Below, piece by piece: positions 1 to 8,109 of a DNA stretch of 24,933 nucleotides. The translations under genes and the position numbers were made by a program. The notes beneath the pieces are model-generated. The model was not told the origin of the DNA. It ran no database searches and saw only the letters and a program-made list of their open reading frames with translations. Position 1 is the stretch's first letter. Each line of letters opens with the position of its first letter. This DNA comes from an uncultured Clostridia bacterium. Lineage in GTDB: Bacteria; Bacillota; Clostridia; Saccharofermentanales; DTU023. Location of the stretch: NCBI GenBank assembly GCA_947254895.1, contig CAMYEY010000013.1, positions 1 to 24,933 of the forward strand, in the 5' to 3' direction.

Positions 1-240
1 GTACCCTCGCCTGGCCGGAAAGTTAAGATGGTAAGAATTTTAAAGTTACCGTCTTTCTAGAAGTGTCTCATCCTGGGCCTGACCGGCTAAAAAACAAAGA
101 TCGTAATGACTTGAGAATTACCATCTTGCTATAATCGCCAGAACCAGGGTCCAAACGGCCAAAAAGCAAAGATCGTAACAAAATAAAATTTACCATCTTA
201 CTATTATCACCAGCCTCAAGGATCCAATGCCTAAAAAACA
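1..240. repeat. Tandem array of 72-bp units, each with a 31-nt imperfect inverted repeat
   Basis: Three full units start at 25, 97 and 169, exactly 72 bp apart; positions 1-24 resemble the tail of a preceding unit, so the array extends left of the window. Each unit opens with a 10-nt arm (AAGATGGTAA or AAGATCGTAA), an 11-nt variable loop and the opposing arm (TTACCRTCTT): 25-34/46-55, 97-106/118-127 and 169-178/190-199. Each arm pair has one imperfect position. The remaining 41 nt are also recognisably related and end in an A-rich stretch (such as CTAAAAAACA). It carries no credible gene. A single reverse-oriented copy lies at 15779-15850, so this is a dispersed repeat family that is locally tandem here. 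The spacing and arms are read directly; the function is unknown. Confidence 0.85.
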
Positions 241-467
241 AAATCCGAATACCTCAAGATATATCGGTTATAGGTGTAGACAACGCTTCTTTTGCAACCG
301 GCCTCGAACCCGGCCTAACAACCTTTAACCACCCCCAATATTATTTGGGAAGGCAGGCTGCAAATACTATCCTTAACATGGTAGAAAATATGTGTGCAGG
401 CAAAGACCACATTTTTCCTTCGCAACTTATAGTAAGGGATTCCGTCTGCAGATTATTGAATGAGTAA
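237..467 (+). pseudogene. C-terminal remnant of a LacI/GalR-family transcriptional regulator
   Basis: Reading codons at positions divisible by 3 gives an uninterrupted stretch ending in TAA at 465-467. It includes IPQDISVIGVDN, then PGLTTFNHP, LGRQAA and LIVRDSV. This is the characteristic end of the periplasmic-binding-protein-like effector domain of LacI/GalR regulators: the iPeDisviGfDn strand, the P-LTT segment, the G-x-x-A helix and the final RdS strand. Left of about 237 the frame runs into the 72-bp repeats, no longer resembles a LacI protein, and meets a stop at 132-134. The DNA-binding helix-turn-helix and most of the effector domain are therefore absent from the window. It converges on troD (59 bp gap). 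The family call is fairly sure; calling it a remnant is inferred from the abrupt loss of homology at the repeat boundary. Confidence 0.75.
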
Positions 468-526
468 ACTAACTTGCGATCAGGGATACCGCCTTCAGAC
501 GACCCGCCATCTAGCTTCCGACATAG

Positions 527-1687
527 TCACATGTAATATTCCAGCTTGATCATATCGTAGCGCAATTTACCCTTAGGGGTAAGTCGATAAATCTTCTTTT
601 CTCTATCTGATTCAACATAGCCCTTGTTCATCAAGCGCTTCAGTTTTTTTCCTAAAGTTTTTTGATCCCAATTAAGGTGGTAGCGCATGCTTGTTATCCC
701 CAATTCTTCACCGGCTAAAGGGGTATTTTCATGATTTCCCATATGGATAATCATGAGATCCAACTGAAAGTCTCTTTTACTTTTATCCCTCAAGTAGATT
801 GCTGTGATAACCCCATCACGGTTAAAAAGGGTGGTTAAAATTAAGCTTAATCCTGTAATCGTAGCAATCATTCCCGATATGGAAACATTGATATGGATAG
901 CTAGATAAAAGCCGATCAAAGTATTGACTGAAGCATATAAGATAGCAACTAAAATCATCTTTTTTAAATCTTTGGTAATGAGGTAGGCTGAAGCAGCCGG
1001 GCCAACAAAGAGTGCTATCGCCATCATCGTTCCTACGGCATCAAAGGCGGAGACAGCTGTAAAGGAAGTGAGAGTCATCAAGCAATAAAATAATCCTCCC
1101 GAGGAAAATCCAATTATGGTTGAAAACTCCGGATCAAAGGTAGATATTTTAAGTTCCTTATAGAAAAATGTGACAAAGAGAAGATTTATCAGCAACATAA
1201 AGGTCATATAAACCATTGCCTTTGGCAAGACGATGCCAAAAATCTCCAGATTATTTAAGGGAATCATGATAACTTGTCCCATTAAGACCACATCTGTATC
1301 AATGTGAACATTGCGGGCAAAAGTGCTGATCAAAATAACAGCTAATGAAAAAAATAAGGGAAAAGTTATCCCCACAGAATCATCATTTTTAACAAGACCG
1401 GTCGAAGATAATAATTCAATACAATAAACCGTAAATACCCCAAAAAGACCTGCACCAACAAAAAGTAAAGGCGAATCCAGATCTTTCGTCACGAAATAGG
1501 CCAGGATGATACCGAGAAGTATTGTGTGAGAAAGGGCATCGGTAACCATCGAAAGTCTTCTTAAAACCAGAAAACAACCTAAGATTGCACAAGCGACCCC
1601 AAGAATGAGCAGGGTTAATAGCATTTGCTGATGATAATTAAGATAGTCGCCTAAGCGGAACAGAAGAAGAGGGACAGGATAAGTCAT
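527..1687 (-). CDS. troD: Metal ABC transporter permease TroD with C-terminal winged-helix domain
   Basis: An ABC-3 family (TroD/MntD/ZnuB-type) membrane permease that should form the translocation channel with TroC for Mn, Zn or Fe. Residues 1-295 are hydrophobic helices. The segment LRRLSMVTDALSH (Asp50, His54) matches the helix that lines the metal path, and the FDAVGTMMAIALFVGPAA stretch (about 215-232) is typical of the family. Residues about 305-386 are soluble and look like a winged helix: charged helices followed by the wing motif GYVESDREKKIYRLTPKG, as in MarR/DtxR-like proteins. At 386 residues it is about 90 longer than the minimal permease. Its ATG overlaps the troC stop (ATGA), with AAGGAG 12 nt upstream. 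It is the last gene of troABCD. The transported metal cannot be decided from sequence. Confidence 0.9.
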   Translation of the reverse strand: MTYPVPLLLFRLGDYLNYHQQMLLTLLILGVACAILGCFLVLRRLSMVTDALSHTILLGIILAYFVTKDLDSPLLFVGAGLFGVFTVYCIELLSSTGLVKNDDSVGITFPLFFSLAVILISTFARNVHIDTDVVLMGQVIMIPLNNLEIFGIVLPKAMVYMTFMLLINLLFVTFFYKELKISTFDPEFSTIIGFSSGGLFYCLMTLTSFTAVSAFDAVGTMMAIALFVGPAASAYLITKDLKKMILVAILYASVNTLIGFYLAIHINVSISGMIATITGLSLILTTLFNRDGVITAIYLRDKSKRDFQLDLMIIHMGNHENTPLAGEELGITSMRYHLNWDQKTLGKKLKRLMNKGYVESDREKKIYRLTPKGKLRYDMIKLEYYM

Positions 1688-2568
1688 TTCTTTAGTAAAC
1701 TCCTTCTACGAATCTTTGTTGCAATAAAACCTTTTGGTCCAAAGAACATGGATAGAAAAGCAAGCCCTGACATCATCAAAATGATGGAAGGTCCGGTAGA
1801 CATCCCCGGGTAAACACTCGAAAGATAGCTACCTAAAAAAGCTGAAAGGATACCGATCAACGAGGCAATAAGTAAAACCTGATTAAAGCGTTCGCTCCAC
1901 TGGAGGGCGGCTATTGCAGGGACTATCAGGAAGGACGAAATTAAAATAGCCCCCACAAACTTTAAGCCGACCACAATCACGCCCAAAATGATAAAGAGCA
2001 TGATCGTGTACATGATGTTGGTATTTAAACCAATTGATTTTGCATACAGCTCATCAAAGATAAAGAGTTTAAATTCTTTATAAAAAAGGAGAAAAATTAT
2101 GATGGTTGGGATAGCTATACACAAAATCAAGAGGACATCAATTCGCCTAATAAAAGCCGCCTGGCCAAAGATATAGTTTTGGAGACCACCTTGGGGAGTT
2201 GATAGGTATTCCGGATGGCCCTGGATATAGCTCTTGAGGACCATGCCAAGACCAAAAAACATGGATAATATCGTCGCCAAAATAGCATCCAAATTGACCT
2301 TGGAATTTTTACTAATAAATTGGATAAAGAAGTAGGCAAAGAGCCCAGATAAGGCGGCCCCTATAATTAAAATTACAGGGTCCATAACCAGGCCGACCAT
2401 AAAAGCGATAACCACTCCAGGATAGGAAGCATGACCAATTGCATCACCTATCAGGGACTGACCCTTTAAGACAGTCAGGGTTCCTACGGTTCCGGCCGTA
2501 GCTGCTAAAATCATAGTACCTACGCAGACAACCAAAAAGCTATAACTTGTTAAAATTTCAAGATCCAA
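1684..2568 (-). CDS. troC: Metal ABC transporter permease TroC
   Basis: An ABC-3 family permease of 294 residues, the usual length, almost wholly hydrophobic with about eight or nine membrane segments. The family signature VLKGQSLIGDAIGHASYPG (Asp42, His46) sits in the helix expected to form the metal pathway; a second conserved segment is KFVGAILISSFLIVPA near 205. The likely start is the TTG at 2566-2568. No in-frame ATG lies between it and the upstream TGA at 2581-2583, and AGAGGG sits 7 nt upstream. It overlaps the end of troB by 11 nt and troD by 4 nt, indicating tight translational coupling. The basic tail (TKIRRRSLLKK) is cytoplasmic by the positive-inside rule. It should pair with TroD as the heterodimeric channel. 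Confidence 0.9.
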   Translation of the reverse strand: MDLEILTSYSFLVVCVGTMILAATAGTVGTLTVLKGQSLIGDAIGHASYPGVVIAFMVGLVMDPVILIIGAALSGLFAYFFIQFISKNSKVNLDAILATILSMFFGLGMVLKSYIQGHPEYLSTPQGGLQNYIFGQAAFIRRIDVLLILCIAIPTIIIFLLFYKEFKLFIFDELYAKSIGLNTNIMYTIMLFIILGVIVVGLKFVGAILISSFLIVPAIAALQWSERFNQVLLIASLIGILSAFLGSYLSSVYPGMSTGPSIILMMSGLAFLSMFFGPKGFIATKIRRRSLLKK

Positions 2569-3292
2569 TTCGAAACCCTCTCATATCTGCCTGATCTAAA
2601 TTTTCTTGATTGAGACAATCCTCCATCTTGCCCTGGGCAATAACCCGCTTATTCAAAATAACAATATGGTCAAAGTATTCCTCTAGGGTATTCAAATCAT
2701 GGTGGACCACAACACTTGTCTTGCCATTCTTTTGCGCCTCATGCAAGAAGTCTATAATCACCTTCTCGGTCGTTTTATCGACCCCGGCCAAGGGTTCATC
2801 CATAAAGTAAATCTCAGCATCTTGAGCGATAGTTCTAGCGAGAAAGACCCGCTGTCTCTGGCCACCAGAAAGCTGAGAAATTTGCCTATTTCTAAAGTCA
2901 GCCATTCCCATCTTTTCCAAAGCGGCTTCCGCAATTTCATAGTCTCTTTTTCTCGGCCTTTTGATCCAACCTAAATGGACATAACGTCCCATCAAGGCCA
3001 CATCCAGGGCCGTTGTAGGAAAATCCCAATTAACACTCTTGGATTGGGGAATATAGGCAATTTTATCCTGAACTTCTTTCAAACTTTTATTTTCGAAAAA
3101 CTCAATCGAACCGGAAAGGATTGGTAACAGACCTAAAACCCCCTTGATAAATGTAGATTTTCCCGCACCGTTGGGACCTACGATTGCGGTGCGGGAATTT
3201 TTAATAATATCTACGTCATTATCCCAAAGGACAGGCTTATCGTTATAAGCCATTGTCAAGTCTTCAACTTTTATGACGACATTTGGTGACAT
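2558..3292 (-). CDS. troB: Metal ABC transporter ATP-binding protein TroB
   Basis: The ATPase that powers the TroCD channel on the cytoplasmic face. All ABC motifs are visible: Walker A GPNGAGKST, Q-loop AYIPQSKSVNWDFP, signature LSGGQRQR, Walker B IYFMDEP, D-loop AGVD and H-loop VHHDL. The SVNWDFP/ALMGRY region is typical of Mn/Zn/Fe ABC-3 systems. I place the start at the ATG at 3290-3292; an in-frame TTG two codons earlier (3298) is possible, and neither has a strong ribosome site. The gene follows troA after about 20 nt and overlaps troC by 11 nt, so it is in the same transcript. Confidence 0.93.
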   Translation of the reverse strand: MSPNVVIKVEDLTMAYNDKPVLWDNDVDIIKNSRTAIVGPNGAGKSTFIKGVLGLLPILSGSIEFFENKSLKEVQDKIAYIPQSKSVNWDFPTTALDVALMGRYVHLGWIKRPRKRDYEIAEAALEKMGMADFRNRQISQLSGGQRQRVFLARTIAQDAEIYFMDEPLAGVDKTTEKVIIDFLHEAQKNGKTSVVVHHDLNTLEEYFDHIVILNKRVIAQGKMEDCLNQENLDQADMRGFRIGS

Positions 3293-3314
3293 AATCAAAT
3301 TGTTCTTTCTGTAC

Positions 3315-4370
3315 TTACTTTAAGTTATCAACAATGAGGTTAACGTTATGGGTAAACATATCAATAAAATTATCACCCTTTGAACCTTCAGGAGCCAAGG
3401 AGTCAGAGAAAAGTTCGTTACCTTCGCCCTGGACAACCTTTACCTCAAAACCTTGAGCAGCAGCCCCTTCTTTTAACTTTTCCATTCTTGCCGGGTCTGT
3501 TGTTGTCTCAGCAAATACTGCCTTAACCTTATTTTTAACGATAAAGTCTACCGTATTTTGGATATCTTTGTTAGCAACCTCGGAGTCGGTTGAAACACCC
3601 TGTGGAGCCATAACGGGGATGTCAAAGCATCTTGAAAAGTAGTTAAAGGCATCGTGAGGAGTGATCAAGTAACGGGATTCCTTAGGAATTTCATCCATTT
3701 TAGCCTTACATTCTGTCAACATTTTATCGAGTTCTTGCTGATAGGCGGCTAAGTTTTCTTGGATAGCATCCTTGTGGTCAGGTAGGAGTTCAGATAAATA
3801 GTTGGCAACATTTTCAACAGCCCTCTTGTAGAGGTCAACGTCAAACCAAAAATGCGGGTCGATGATAATATCCCCATCTTGGTCCATTGTACCAACTTTA
3901 TCAGCAGGAAATCCTTCTGCCAGCTGGTAGCCAAGTTTTTCTAAAACATCAACCATTCTTCCCTCAAAATGAAGTCCATGGTAGATGACTAAATCGGAAG
4001 AAGTAAGTTTTTCCAGATCTTGCGGTTTAGGTTCATACATATGGGGATCTTCACCTGCAGGGATAATTAGTTGAATATTCACCCAATCACCAGCCAAACG
4101 TTTAACCATATCACTAACAAAGGTAGTAGTAGCTGTTACAGTCGGCGTTCCTTCGACAGGGGTAATAGGCTTTTTGTCAGCGGATTTTTCTACCGCTTCA
4201 GTCTGATTATTTTCAGTATCAGTGCTTGTTTCCTTATCAGTTGTCACATTATTTGCTTTAGAACTCTCAGCTTGCTCTGCTGAATCTTTCTTGTCAGCAG
4301 GCTGGCTGCAAGCAACTAAAAAAGCCATGGTAAGAGTCAAAAACAAGGCTAAAAGTTTATTTCTTTTCAT
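3315..4370 (-). CDS. troA: Metal-binding lipoprotein TroA (cluster A-I solute-binding protein)
   Basis: The extracellular lipoprotein that captures the metal for TroBCD. A signal peptide (residues 1-20) ends in lipobox LVAC with lipidated Cys21. Residues about 22-70 form a low-complexity Lys/Glu/Ser/Thr linker, and the ZnuA/TroA fold follows. Four likely metal ligands align by motif with TroA-type proteins: His110 (EDPHMYEP), His173 (IDPHFWFD), His239 (TPHDAFNYF) and Asp323 (LFSDSLA). A His rather than Glu in the HDAF motif is the TroA/zinc-type arrangement, but Mn or Fe transport cannot be excluded. There is no His-rich loop of the AdcA/ZnuA kind. It is the first gene of the operon, with GGAG 11 nt before the ATG and a possible metal-regulator site upstream at 4411-4426. 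Confidence 0.92.
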   Translation of the reverse strand: MKRNKLLALFLTLTMAFLVACSQPADKKDSAEQAESSKANNVTTDKETSTDTENNQTEAVEKSADKKPITPVEGTPTVTATTTFVSDMVKRLAGDWVNIQLIIPAGEDPHMYEPKPQDLEKLTSSDLVIYHGLHFEGRMVDVLEKLGYQLAEGFPADKVGTMDQDGDIIIDPHFWFDVDLYKRAVENVANYLSELLPDHKDAIQENLAAYQQELDKMLTECKAKMDEIPKESRYLITPHDAFNYFSRCFDIPVMAPQGVSTDSEVANKDIQNTVDFIVKNKVKAVFAETTTDPARMEKLKEGAAAQGFEVKVVQGEGNELFSDSLAPEGSKGDNFIDMFTHNVNLIVDNLK

Positions 4371-4410
4371 TCGTCATATTTCTCCAATACTATTCTTATC
4401 TTTAATTTTG

Positions 4411-4426
4411 TTAGGTGTGCCTTACA
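4411..4426 (-). promoter_or_regulatory. Possible DtxR/MntR-type operator upstream of troA
   Basis: On the plus strand this reads TTAGGTGTGCCTTACA, an imperfect dyad (AGG-TGTG-CCT core) whose left half matches the TTAGGT half-site of DtxR-family operators and whose right half fits less well. It lies 41 nt upstream of the troA start, where a repressor would block the start of transcription. Metal-dependent repression of such operons by DtxR/MntR/TroR proteins is well established in the family; that this particular site is bound is inference. Confidence 0.35.
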
Positions 4427-4681
4427 CGCTGATAGTAGTTAAAACTTTTTCAAAAAAACTTGCAAGCTCAAATATTTTTTTTATGCAATTTGTCAGAATA
4501 AATCCCTAGAGGCAAAATCACATTCGTTACCTTTTCATGATAAAATGGGAATGAACAGGCCCTCGGTAAGGTGTTCGAAATCATGAAGAAGCAAGGCTAA
4601 GCACTGGCATTGAACTGCCAAAGATCCCTTTGATCTAACAGCATTGAAGCTTAACAAGAATGGCGAGAATAGGAGTTTGAG

Positions 4682-5419
4682 ATGGTAGGAAAACATTTAA
4701 CTAGTCAAGAACTTGAAGATCTGATTAAGGCTTCCGATAACATCGTCTTTTTCGGCGGAGCTGGCATGTCAACAGAAAGCGGAATACCGGACTTTCGTTC
4801 TCAACACGGTCTCTATAATCAAAAATATATCTACCCGGCAGAAGAAATCTTAAGCTATCCTTTTTTTCAGGAGAAGCCTGATGTTTTTTACGACTTTTAT
4901 CGGGAAAAGATCGTCAACTGCAGCATTAAGGCCAAACCCAATCTTGGGCATGAGCAATTAGCTAAGTGGGAAAAAGAAGGTAAACTCAAGGCTGTTGTCA
5001 CACAAAATATCGACACTCTCCACGAGCAGGCCGGCTCCAAAAATGTCTATCATTTACATGGCAAGATTGAGGATAATTTTTGTAGCAAGTGTCACAAGTA
5101 TTTTAACCTCGACTATATTACCAGCTGCCAAGGAGTTGCCCGCTGTGATGCCTGCCAAGGCGTTATCCATCCCGGAATTGTCCTGTACGGCGAAGGCCTT
5201 GACCCCTCAACTATCGAGTCCTCTGTCCAGGCCATTGAGCAGGCCGATATCCTGATCGTAGGTGGAACCTCCCTCACCGTCTACCCTGCTGCTAGTTTTA
5301 TCAACTACTATCGAGGTAACAAGCTTATTTTAATTAACCTGACGGATGTTTCCCGAACCAATGTCGACTACTTCATTCAAGGAAAAATTGGCCAAGTCTT
5401 GTCTGCTGTCAACTGTTAG
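4682..5419 (+). CDS. cobB: Sir2-family NAD-dependent protein deacylase
   Basis: A sirtuin of 245 residues, normal for a bacterial single-domain enzyme; it removes acyl groups from lysines using NAD and acts in the cytoplasm. NAD-binding motifs are GGAGMSTESGIPDFRS (25-40) and TQNIDTL (107-113). His126 in HLHG is the catalytic base. A Cys4 zinc knuckle is formed by Cys134, Cys137, Cys155 and Cys158. HPGIVLYGE (163-171) replaces the common RPxVVxFGE loop, and GGTSLTVYPA (194-203) contacts NAD. AGGAG lies 6 nt before the ATG. It stands alone: divergent from troA (311 bp away) and convergent with the HerA-like gene. The 4371-4681 interval holds the troA regulatory region; apart from a weak TAAAAT-like hexamer near 4541 I see nothing definite in the rest. 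Confidence 0.93.
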   Translation: MVGKHLTSQELEDLIKASDNIVFFGGAGMSTESGIPDFRSQHGLYNQKYIYPAEEILSYPFFQEKPDVFYDFYREKIVNCSIKAKPNLGHEQLAKWEKEGKLKAVVTQNIDTLHEQAGSKNVYHLHGKIEDNFCSKCHKYFNLDYITSCQGVARCDACQGVIHPGIVLYGEGLDPSTIESSVQAIEQADILIVGGTSLTVYPAASFINYYRGNKLILINLTDVSRTNVDYFIQGKIGQVLSAVNC

Positions 5420-5506
5420 CAGCTAATATAAAGCTCCTGGAAGCAGACCACTGCAAGTTGCCTAATTACCGGAATAAAAGCTAGAAACAAGGCAATCCAA
5501 TGGGGC

Positions 5507-8023
5507 TTACTTAAAAAGGGCTAGGTCCTCTTGTCCCGGCCGTTGTTGATAAGGGAGCCAGACTAAAGCAAAGATTTTAACCAAGATATCCTGTTTTTTA
5601 GCCTTAATTTGTATCTCCTGGCAATTTTCAGCTTCACTGGTGTACTTATCCGTCAGAGCTGCAATCTCTGCTTCCAATTCCCTCTCTAAATTCTCCAGGT
5701 CTGCTTGATAAACAGCCAAACTATCTTCGGCCCTGGCAACATCGCCTGCTCTTTGTTGAGACCTTCCGGCTGACCGAATAGAGCGAGCAGCCTTGTTTAA
5801 AGTGGATGTCCTGATCCCCTTGCGGCCAACAAGGGTATCTAAAATAGTATTCCCAATATTGATCATGCTGGAGAACTTAGCTTGTTGGGACCGTCCCTTC
5901 TCTTTCTCGACTCTTTGTTCAGCCTTTCTCACCCTTTCTTCCAGACGGGAAATCTTTTGACTGTACTTATCTCTGACTTTAGCAATGGCCTCATCTCTTT
6001 GCTCCCGCATGTATTGTCGTAGCCGTACTAAAAATTCACCCTGGCTTTCACCAGGTCTAGAGGACAATTTCTTATCCTTACTGCTATAGGCCGTATAGGT
6101 AACATTGCGGTAGATGTGATCAACCAGTTCCTTGGACCAAAGATTATAGTTGTTTTTTTTACGGGCAGCATCCGGTAAGGCAGCATATCGAGCAAAAGCT
6201 AAAGCACTACGACCAAGTTGGTCCGGTTCAGGTTTTAAGCCTGTTGGATTAGTCCAGTCGACCGCTAAGGCCGAGTCCTGTAAAAAGCTGTTCCATATGC
6301 TGCTTTCTTTTGTAAAAAGCCCACTCACCTTATCTTCATAATTAGTTTCAATATAAGCATAGATTGAGGGTCGGTAGATCACGCTACCTTCTTCCCATTC
6401 GTCCACCCCTATCTTGATATAATATTGGTCAATACCCGCCGGTAGGTCGGGCTTGGCTAGCTCCACGGCATTGTCCGGTAAAGTTTTCCTTTCACCCTGG
6501 TCAAAGTCAAGCTTTTTATTTTGGTCTTTTTCCACTTGCTGGTCTAAATGAATATCTGCAGGCGGGGTTGTTACGTGCTCCCGACCCGCAACCGATGGAA
6601 CCCGCTTTGCCTGAGTGATTAGGCGAATCTGGTCTTTGCTCAAGGGTCCGGCTAGGTAGGAGAGGCACCAGCGCGTTGCAAAAAGAAGAGGTGCAGATTC
6701 ATGGACATTATTCATTAAAAAAGACCTGGCCGGTAGCCTAGACAGGAGATCTGAAAGCTCTGCCCGACTAATCTCAAGGCTAAATTCACCCCCTGCCTGG
6801 TTGGCAGTTTGCAGGCCATCGAGGAGCCTAGATTTGTCCTGATCAGTCTGGAGGCGGCCGATAAACCAAGTACCAATATTGGCCAAACCTTTATAGTCTA
6901 AATCTGAAGGATTTTGGCTAGCCAAGATAAGGCCGAGCCCATAAGCTCTAGCCTGTTTCAAAAGGGTCAAAAGGGGCTGCTTTGACGGAGGATTAGCTAC
7001 CGGTGGGAAGTAGCCAAAAATCTCATCCATATAAAGGATGGCCCTCAGACTCGATGTTCCCTGCTGTGCCCGCATCCAGGCTAAAACTTGGTTAAGAAGG
7101 AGACTGACAAAAAACATCCTTTCTTGGTCATTGAGCTGGCTCAAGTTCACTATAGAAATTTTGGCATGCCCATCCAGTCCATAGAGCATGTTATTGATAT
7201 CGATTGGATCTCCTTCGAGCCAGGCAGAAAACTGAGGGGCCGCAAGAAGGTTATTAAATCTCAGGGCCAGCTTCATCCGGTCGTCTTTGGGGAAGAAGCT
7301 TTCGAGGGGGAAAACTCCGATCGATTCAATACGGGGATCAGCTATACCCTGAATCAACTGGGCCAAGTTGAGGTCTTTACCTTGTTCCCAATAGTCTAAA
7401 ATGATCCGTGATAGAAGGGTGTGCTCCCGGCTTTGCATACTTTCTATCTTTACCCCTATAAAGCTCAAGAGGGCATCTATAGTTGACAGGAGGTAGTCTT
7501 GTAGGGACTCTTGGTCAGACAATATTTTTTCGTTTGGACAGTCCAGCATTTTGGCAATAGAAAGGGACTTTCCTGCAGAACTTCCCGGTGTATAGACCTG
7601 AAAATCACTCCGATCCTTTAGGAGGCGGATTCTGTCAGGTCCCTGGTCCCAGGCTGCAAGTCCCGTCCGCCATTCATCCGCCTTTTTTTCTGCATAATCT
7701 GATAGGCTAAGACCTGCTCTTTCAGCCTCGGATGCCTGGATCCATGGTAAAAAATCTTCCCCTTTTAGTTCTGGAAAGTTGAGTAAAAGATTAGCCATAT
7801 CCCCTTTCGGATCGATCACCAAGGCAGGGATGTTATCTATAGCTGCCTCTTCTAACAAGGTTATGCCTAAGCCGGTTTTGCCGCTGCCGGTCATACCAAG
7901 GCAGATGGCATGGGTTGTTAAGTCACGTGAATCGTAGAGCAAATAGTTATCTGTTTTCTCCAGTGTCTTGGGGTCAATCAGCTTACCTAAATAAAAGTGT
8001 CCTAATAATTCATAGTTTGTCAT
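5507..8023 (-). CDS. HerA-like (DUF87-type) ATPase with C-terminal coiled coil
   Basis: A large P-loop ATPase (838 residues) of the HerA/FtsK/VirB4 superfamily. Walker A is GMTGSGKT (43-50); the DPKGD motif (71-75) just after it is typical of HerA/TraG-like pumps. Walker B is AILYMDE with Asp333-Glu334. ASQNPSDLDYKGL (369-380) and FIGRLQTDQDKSRLL (387-401) fit the sensor and Arg-finger region. The part beyond about residue 640 is rich in Lys, Glu, Arg and Gln with heptad-like spacing, suggesting two coiled coils (about 680-730 and 760-810). Such enzymes form hexamers and commonly move DNA, but the substrate is unknown here. No NurA nuclease or conjugation gene lies nearby. GGGGAGG lies 7 nt before the ATG, and an extended -10 lies at 8077-8085. 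The ATPase family is sure, the role is not. Confidence 0.85.
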   Translation of the reverse strand: MTNYELLGHFYLGKLIDPKTLEKTDNYLLYDSRDLTTHAICLGMTGSGKTGLGITLLEEAAIDNIPALVIDPKGDMANLLLNFPELKGEDFLPWIQASEAERAGLSLSDYAEKKADEWRTGLAAWDQGPDRIRLLKDRSDFQVYTPGSSAGKSLSIAKMLDCPNEKILSDQESLQDYLLSTIDALLSFIGVKIESMQSREHTLLSRIILDYWEQGKDLNLAQLIQGIADPRIESIGVFPLESFFPKDDRMKLALRFNNLLAAPQFSAWLEGDPIDINNMLYGLDGHAKISIVNLSQLNDQERMFFVSLLLNQVLAWMRAQQGTSSLRAILYMDEIFGYFPPVANPPSKQPLLTLLKQARAYGLGLILASQNPSDLDYKGLANIGTWFIGRLQTDQDKSRLLDGLQTANQAGGEFSLEISRAELSDLLSRLPARSFLMNNVHESAPLLFATRWCLSYLAGPLSKDQIRLITQAKRVPSVAGREHVTTPPADIHLDQQVEKDQNKKLDFDQGERKTLPDNAVELAKPDLPAGIDQYYIKIGVDEWEEGSVIYRPSIYAYIETNYEDKVSGLFTKESSIWNSFLQDSALAVDWTNPTGLKPEPDQLGRSALAFARYAALPDAARKKNNYNLWSKELVDHIYRNVTYTAYSSKDKKLSSRPGESQGEFLVRLRQYMREQRDEAIAKVRDKYSQKISRLEERVRKAEQRVEKEKGRSQQAKFSSMINIGNTILDTLVGRKGIRTSTLNKAARSIRSAGRSQQRAGDVARAEDSLAVYQADLENLERELEAEIAALTDKYTSEAENCQEIQIKAKKQDILVKIFALVWLPYQQRPGQEDLALFK

Positions 8024-8076
8024 CGCCTATCCTCCCCTGACCTTATTTTCCTTTTTACCCGGTCTTTTTATTTTTT

Positions 8077-8085
8077 ATTATAACA
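8077..8085 (-). promoter_or_regulatory. Extended -10 promoter of the HerA-like ATPase gene
   Basis: The minus strand reads TGTTATAAT here: a perfect TATAAT with the TGn extension, about 55 nt before the ATG. No good -35 is visible at the expected distance, which is acceptable for an extended -10. It lies between the sortase stop and this gene, so the ATPase can be transcribed independently. Confidence 0.6.
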
Positions 8086-8109
8086 TCTACCGGGTAGCAG
8101 ACGCCCCCC

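Noticed and set aside
1..240. CRISPR array
   Set aside because: The parts between the palindromes are themselves related and constant in length within a 72-bp unit; true spacers would be unrelated. No cas gene is present.
241..312. A possible fourth 72-bp repeat unit with weak arms
   Set aside because: Only about 6 of 10 arm positions pair, and the stretch is better explained as coding sequence of the LacI-type remnant.
4622..4636. AGATC/GATCT hairpin upstream of the sirtuin gene
   Set aside because: Only five base pairs, no T-run and no clear relation to the start site; likely chance.
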